The notes under the pieces are model-generated. The model made no database searches, was not told where the DNA came from, and was given only the letters and a program-made list of their open reading frames with translations. From Betaproteobacteria bacterium (GTDB taxonomy: Bacteria; Pseudomonadota; Gammaproteobacteria; Burkholderiales; Burkholderiaceae_C): DNA of 17,617 bases. Shown in pieces: positions 13,925 through 17,617 of this stretch (positions are counted from its first letter, which is position 1; each line of letters begins with the position of its first letter). The stretch covers positions 1-17,617 of the forward strand of contig VBCQ01000416.1 in the NCBI GenBank assembly GCA_005882155.1. The letters run 5' to 3'. The position numbers and the translations under genes were made by a program.

Positions 13925-13954
13925 GACATGCTTGTTGTATATTCAACGCATGTC
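13925..13954 (+). promoter_or_regulatory. Inverted repeat and -10-like box overlapping the chrB start, likely chr operator/promoter
   Basis: GACATGC (13925-13931) is the exact reverse complement of GCATGTC (13948-13954), and an inner GTTG/CAAC pair flanks TATATT (13938-13943). The right arm contains the chrB ATG (13950-13952). TATATT resembles a -10 box, and transcription would then begin at or near the ATG. No good -35 hexamer or ribosome binding site is visible. ChrB is a known chromate-responsive repressor of chr operons, so autoregulation here is plausible. Confidence 0.5.
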
Positions 13955-14906
13955 CAACGATCCGAGCTGGCTGATGCTGATCGCCAGCCTGCCCACTGCG
14001 CAGACGGCCGCACGCATGCGGCTGTGGCGCGCGCTGAAGGCGAGCGGGGCGGCCGCGTTGCGCGACGGCGTCTACCTGCTGCCGGTCGCAGACGGCGCGG
14101 CCGAGGCGCTCGCCGCGCAGGCCGACGAGGTGCGCGCGGCCGGCGGCGAGGCTTGGCTGCTGCACGCCGCACCGGTCGATGCGAGCGAATCGGCGGCGTG
14201 GTGCGACCTGTTCGACCGCAGTGCCGACTACGCCGCACTGATCGACGAGGTGCGGATTGCCGATCCCGCCACCTGGCCGTCGTCGCAATCGACGCGACGC
14301 ATGCAGGCGCTGTGGCGGCGCCATGAGGCGATCGCGCAGACCGATCACTTCCCCGGCGAGAGCCAGCTGCAGTCGCACGCCGCGCTCGACGCGTTGCAGA
14401 CCGCGCTGCTGCGCCTCACGAACCCCGACGAGCCGCAGACGCGCCACGCGGCGATCGAGCGGCTGCGCATCGCCGACTACCAGGGCCGCACCTGGGCGAC
14501 GCGAAAGCGGCCGTGGGTCGACCGGCTCGCGAGCGCCTGGCTGATTCGCCGCTGCATCGACCCGCAGGCGAAATTCCAGTGGCTGGCGGACCCAGCCAAG
14601 TGCAAGCGCGGCTGGCTCGGCTTCGACTTCGACGGCGCGCGCTTCAGCCACACGCCGTCGCGCGTGACCTATGAAACGCTGCTCGCAAGCTTCGGCCTCG
14701 AAGACGACCCGGCCCTGCTGCGCATCGGAACGCTGGTGCACTTCCTCGACGTCGGCGGCGTGCCGGTGCCGCAAGCGAGCGGCATCGAAGCGGCGCTTTC
14801 CGGATTGCGCGAGCACCTCGCCGACGACGACCAATTGCTGAACGCCGCGTGCGCGGTGTTCGACGGGCTGCGCCGCGCATTGACCCCACAAGAAAGCGCC
14901 GCATGA
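13950..14906 (+). CDS. chrB: Chromate resistance regulator ChrB
   Basis: A 318-residue ChrB protein with an N-terminal ChrB domain (SWLMLIASLPTAQTAARMRLWRALKASG...LRDGVYLLP, residues 6-135) and a C-terminal ChrB domain (about 182-318: ATRKRPWVDRLASAWLIRRCIDPQAKF...VTYETLLASFGL...LGTLVHFLDVGG). Characterised ChrB proteins are chromate-sensing regulators needed for full chromate resistance. The ATG at 13950 begins the conserved MSN-SWLMLI segment; an in-frame TTG 18 bases upstream lies within the promoter element and is unlikely. The stop overlaps the chrA start (ATGA), showing translational coupling. Both the regulator and the third gene of the operon carry the C-terminal domain. Confidence 0.93.
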   Translation: MSNDPSWLMLIASLPTAQTAARMRLWRALKASGAAALRDGVYLLPVADGAAEALAAQADEVRAAGGEAWLLHAAPVDASESAAWCDLFDRSADYAALIDEVRIADPATWPSSQSTRRMQALWRRHEAIAQTDHFPGESQLQSHAALDALQTALLRLTNPDEPQTRHAAIERLRIADYQGRTWATRKRPWVDRLASAWLIRRCIDPQAKFQWLADPAKCKRGWLGFDFDGARFSHTPSRVTYETLLASFGLEDDPALLRIGTLVHFLDVGGVPVPQASGIEAALSGLREHLADDDQLLNAACAVFDGLRRALTPQESAA

Positions 14907-16212
14907 CCGCGACCGAGCGACCCCAAACGCCGACTTTTCGTGAGGCCTTCAAGTTCTGGCTCAAGCTCGGCTTCATCAGCTTCGGTGGTCCCGCGGGACA
15001 GATCGCGGTGATGCACCAGGAGCTCGTCGACACGCACTGAACTACTGCATGGTGCTGCCCGGCCCCGAAGCGCAGCAGCTTGCGACCTACATCGCCTGGC
15101 TGCTGCATCGCACTTGGCGCGGCATCGTCGCCGGCGGCTTGTTCGTGCTGCCGTCGCTGTTCATCCTGATCGCGCTGTCATGGATCTACATGGCGTTCGG
15201 GCAGACGCCGCTCGTCGCGGGCTTGTTCTACGGCATCAAGCCGGCCGTCACCGCGATCGTGCTGCACGCCGCGCACCGCATCGGCTCACGCGCACTGAAG
15301 AACGCCGCGCTGTGGGCCGTCGCGGCGGCGGCCTTCGTCGCGATCTTTGCGTTCAACGTGCCGTTCCCATTCATCGTGCTCGCGGCCGGCGTGATCGGCG
15401 CGCTCGGTGGCCGCTATGCGCCGCAGCGCTTCGCGATGGGCGGCGCGCACAGCGGAGCGTTAGACGGCTACGGTCCGGCCGTCATCGACGACGACACGCC
15501 GACGCCGGCCCACGCGCTGCACCACTGGCGCCGCTTCGCCCGCGTCGCCGTGGTCGGCCTCGTGCTGTGGGCTGCGGCGATGGGCGTGCTCATCGCGCTC
15601 AACGGCTGGCAGCACACGCTCGCGCAAATGGGCTGGTTCTTCACCAAGGCCGCGCTGCTGACCTTCGGTGGGGCGTACGCGGTGCTGCCGTATGTCTATC
15701 AGGGCGCGGTCGACCAGCATCACTGGCTCAGCGCGCCGCAGATGATCGACGGCCTCGCGCTCGGCGAGACCACGCCCGGCCCGCTGATCATGGTCGTCGC
15801 CTTCGTCGGCTTCGTCGGCGGCTGGACGCGCGAAGTGCTTGGGCCGAACTCGCTCGCTGCGGGCGGCGCACTCGCCGCGATGGTCGTGACCTTCTTCACC
15901 TTCCTGCCGTCGTTCGTTTTCATCCTGCTCGGCGGACCCCTCGTCGAGACGACCCACCGCAACCTTAAGTTCACCGCGCCACTGACCGCGATCACCGCCG
16001 CGGTCGTCGGCGTGATCGTCAACTTGGCGGTGTTCTTCGCCTACCACGTGCTGTGGCCGCAAGGCTTCGGCGGGCGCTTCGATGCGCTGAGCGCACTGCT
16101 CGCCGTCGCGGCGGCGCTTGCGCTGTTTCGTTTCAAGCGCGGCGTGATGGAAGTGATCGCTGCATCGGCTGTCGTCGGCCTGCTCGCGTCGTCGCTGCAC
16201 TACTTGTCCTGA
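14903..16212 (+). pseudogene. chrA: Chromate transporter ChrA, frameshifted by a small deletion
   Basis: The reading frame starts at ATG 14903, overlapping chrB, and encodes MTATERPQTPTFREAFKFWLKLGFISFGGPAGQIAVMHQELVDTH before TGA at 15038-15040. The family sequence resumes in another frame at 15031 as HALNYCMVLPGPEAQQLATYI and runs to a stop at 16212 (LHYLS). In ChrA proteins ELV(E/D) is joined to HALNYC by about 11-14 residues of the RRWIS..RF type. These are missing here, with a net shift of one base. Both halves have CHR-domain features: FGGPAGQ, PGPEAQQ, FGGAYAVLPY and GETTPGPLIM, plus many membrane helices. The product would be a 45-residue peptide plus a large untranslated or restarted part (ATG at 15049), so chromate efflux is probably lost unless this is a sequence error. 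Confidence 0.88.
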
Positions 16213-16225
16213 GAGGAGAGTCGTC

Positions 16226-16648
16226 ATGAAATGGGTCACCCGCGAACGACCGAAGATCGACCGCATCGCCTGCCCCTGGCTGATCGCGCGCTTCATCGAT
16301 GCAGCGCCGGAGTTCCTCTACGTGCCGGCCGACCAGGTGCTGCGAGTCGCTGCCGACACCGGCGCGACGCCGTACGACGTGCCCGGCGTCGAGATGACGC
16401 ATGTCGGCGAGCTGTGCAGCTTCGATGCGTTCATGACCAAGCATCGTCTCGACGAGCCGGCGCTGCACAAGCTCGCGCTGATCGTTCGCGGTGCCGACAC
16501 GTCGCGGCTCGATCTCACGCCGCAATCGCCCGGCCTTCACGCGATCTCGCTCGGCCTGTCACGCTACTTCGCCGACGACCACGAGATGCTGCGTCACGGG
16601 ATGGTGATGTATGACGCGCTGTATGCGTGGTGTCAGGAGACGGCTTAG
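16226..16648 (+). CDS. Stand-alone ChrB C-terminal-domain protein
   Basis: A 140-residue protein homologous to the C-terminal domain of ChrB: WVTRERPKIDRIACPWLIARFIDAAPEFLYVP aligns with ATRKRPWVDRLASAWLIRRCIDPQAKFQWL of the chrB product at 13950-14906. MTHVGELCSFDAFMTKH and HEMLRHGMVMYDALYAWC complete the domain. Such proteins are often annotated as chromate resistance proteins, but their biochemical role is not settled. There is no DNA-binding N-terminal part, so it is not a repressor by itself. A strong GAGGAGAG ribosome binding site precedes the ATG at 16226, 13 bases after chrA, so it is the third gene of the chr operon. Its stop overlaps the convergent liuR stop by 4 bases. Confidence 0.85.
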   Translation: MKWVTRERPKIDRIACPWLIARFIDAAPEFLYVPADQVLRVAADTGATPYDVPGVEMTHVGELCSFDAFMTKHRLDEPALHKLALIVRGADTSRLDLTPQSPGLHAISLGLSRYFADDHEMLRHGMVMYDALYAWCQETA

Positions 16649-17082
16649 GACTTCTTGCGCTCTCCCGCCGCCAGCAATCGCCGCGCTTCCTTCTCATGCG
16701 TGCGCACCTCATCGAGCGTCGCATGCAGGTCGGCGAGCTGCTGCTCGAGCTGCTCGCGGTGCGCCGCCAGCACGACGAGAAACTTCTTCAATTGCGGCTG
16801 CGTGTCGCGCGGCGACTCGTACATGTCGACGAGTTCCTTCACTTCGGCGAGCGTCAGGCCGAGCCGCTTGCCGCGCAGCGTGAGCTTCAAGCGGGTGCGG
16901 TCGCGCGCGGTGTAGACGCGGTTGCGGCCGCGGCGCTGCGGCGAGATCAGGCCGCAGTCTTCGTAGAAGCGGATCGCCCGCGTGGTGAGGTCGAACTCGC
17001 GCGCGAGCTCGCTGATCGTGAAGGTGGCGCCTGCACTCGGTGGCGGGGCGCTCGACGCGTGAGCGACAGCAGGTTCGGGCAT
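16645..17082 (-). CDS. liuR: MerR-family regulator, LiuR-like
   Basis: A 145-residue MerR-type activator/repressor. After a short Pro/Ala-rich N-terminus comes the winged helix-turn-helix TFTISELAREFDLTTRAIRFYEDCGLISPQRRGRNRVYTARDR (about residues 20-63), then LKLTLRGKRLGLTLAEVKELVDMY, then a long coiled-coil helix (LKKFLVVLAAHREQLEQQLADLH). No metal-binding cysteine pair is present, in keeping with LiuR, the regulator of branched-chain amino-acid and isovalerate degradation, rather than metal sensors. ATG at 17082 was chosen; the open frame continues upstream to a GTG at 17148, but that part is the operator itself. The palindrome at 17104-17125 lies 21 bases upstream and matches the one before ivd, which supports the name. 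It is divergent from the MBL-fold gene. Confidence 0.85.
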   Translation of the reverse strand: MPEPAVAHASSAPPPSAGATFTISELAREFDLTTRAIRFYEDCGLISPQRRGRNRVYTARDRTRLKLTLRGKRLGLTLAEVKELVDMYESPRDTQPQLKKFLVVLAAHREQLEQQLADLHATLDEVRTHEKEARRLLAAGERKKS

Positions 17083-17097
17083 GGGCAGGTAGACTGG

Positions 17098-17126
17098 TTG
17101 CAATTGACGTTTACGTAAAGTGTAAA
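17098..17126 (+). promoter_or_regulatory. LiuR-type operator within a candidate promoter for the MBL-fold gene
   Basis: TTGACGTTTACGTAAA followed by GTGTAA (17104-17125) matches the ivd operator at 18 of 22 positions, with the left half and centre identical. On the plus strand TTGCAA (17098-17103) and TGTAAA (17121-17126) could serve as -35 and -10 boxes with a 17-base spacer filled by the operator, the placement typical of MerR-family regulation. The element also lies in front of the liuR start codon, so it may control both divergent genes. Confidence 0.75.
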
Positions 17127-17138
17127 GGCAGCGTCCGC

Positions 17139-17617
17139 ATGAACGCACTCGAACAGCAACTCGCCTACCCGTTCGGCGATGCGTTGCCCGCCGTCGGCAG
17201 CACGCTCGAGGTCGCGCCGGGCGTGCGCTGGGTGCGCATGCAGCTGCCGTTCGCGCTCGACCACATCAACTTGTGGCTGCTGCGTGACGAGATCGACGGC
17301 CGCGCCGGCTGGACCATCGTCGACTGCGGCATCACCAACGATGCGACGCGCGACGCGTGGGAGCAGGTCTTCGCCAACGAGCTCGGCGGCCTGCCGGTGC
17401 TGCGCGTCATCGTCACGCACATGCACCCCGATCACATCGGCCTCGCGCATTGGCTCACCGAGCGCTGGAACTGCCGTCTATGGATCAGCGCGACCGACTA
17501 CAACGCGGCGCGCCTTGCGAGCAGCGCGACGACCGGCTTCGGTGGTGCGAGTGCGGCGGCGTTCATGGCGAGCCACGGCCTCACCGACCCCGAGTCGATC
17601 GCGAAGATCAAGGCGCG
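17139..17617 (+). CDS. Metallo-beta-lactamase-fold hydrolase, 3' end cut by window edge
   Basis: The frame is open from ATG 17139 to the right edge (159 complete codons). The MBL metal-binding motif HxHxDH is residues 94-99 (THMHPDHIG), preceded by the strand-loop WTIVDCGI with Asp62. This is a soluble MBL-fold hydrolase, perhaps a thioesterase or glyoxalase-II-like enzyme. It lacks a visible signal peptide, unlike secreted beta-lactamases. It is divergent from liuR across a shared LiuR-type operator, so a role in acyl-CoA or branched-chain amino-acid catabolism is inferred. ATG 17139 lies 13 bases after the candidate -10 box. A transcript would have a very short leader and no clear ribosome binding site. 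The full length is unknown. Confidence 0.88.
   Translation, partial: MNALEQQLAYPFGDALPAVGSTLEVAPGVRWVRMQLPFALDHINLWLLRDEIDGRAGWTIVDCGITNDATRDAWEQVFANELGGLPVLRVIVTHMHPDHIGLAHWLTERWNCRLWISATDYNAARLASSATTGFGGASAAAFMASHGLTDPESIAKIKA

Noticed and set aside
15020..15049. Programmed ribosomal frameshift in chrA
   Set aside because: No slippery heptamer is seen, and a frameshift would still leave a conserved segment missing, so a deletion explains the data better.
17083..17148. N-terminal extension of liuR to a GTG at 17148
   Set aside because: The extension would translate the operator and overlap the divergent MBL gene; MPEPAV... from 17082 fits the family better.
1..17617. CRISPR array, tRNA, rRNA, transposase or integrase
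   Set aside because: I saw no spaced direct repeats, no tRNA-like cloverleaf, and no recombinase motifs; the only direct repeats are the two tandem duplications.

Overview
The window is a high-GC, tightly packed chromosomal segment. It most likely comes from a Burkholderiales-type betaproteobacterium (Rubrivivax/Leptothrix/Methylibium-like). The evidence is the strong G/C third-position bias, the grouping of isovaleryl-CoA dehydrogenase, beta-carbonic anhydrase and AceK under a LiuR-type palindrome, and a dispersed repeat that reads PFDKLRANG when translated. This taxonomic call is inference, because no rRNA or tRNA gene is present.

Left part (1-3972): a TetR-family regulator running off the left edge, with a 33-bp tandem repeat at the edge and a palindrome upstream. 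A divergent class 3 lipase follows. A convergent two-gene unit (HCCA-isomerase/DsbA-like protein, then rhodanese) comes next, and then a GH1 beta-glucosidase. The last bases of the beta-glucosidase gene lie inside a dispersed repeat.

Central part (3994-10042, all minus strand): five genes with gaps of 25 bp or less, in the order isovaleryl-CoA dehydrogenase, beta-carbonic anhydrase, aceK, thiolase, acyl-CoA dehydrogenase. A perfect 22-bp palindrome at 10108-10129 sits upstream of the first gene. A closely related site at 17104-17125 sits between a LiuR-like MerR gene and a metallo-beta-lactamase-fold gene at the right edge. The simplest reading is a LiuR-controlled leucine/isovalerate degradation operon. 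Carbonic anhydrase could supply bicarbonate for a carboxylase step, and AceK could adjust the isocitrate branch point when acetyl units are produced.

Right part (10311-16648): a GmhB-like HAD phosphatase; a secreted amidohydrolase with an exact 240-bp in-frame internal duplication, followed by an IclR regulator; a MarR regulator; and a chromate-resistance unit of chrB, chrA and a stand-alone ChrB C-terminal-domain gene. chrA is broken by a small frameshifting deletion near its N-terminus.

Two exact tandem duplications and one frameshifting deletion in 17.6 kb are notable. They may be real, recent mutations or assembly errors, and raw reads would settle this. No CRISPR array, tRNA, rRNA, transposase or integrase was seen. 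No gene-free stretch exceeds 300 bases; the longest, 10043-10310, holds the palindrome.
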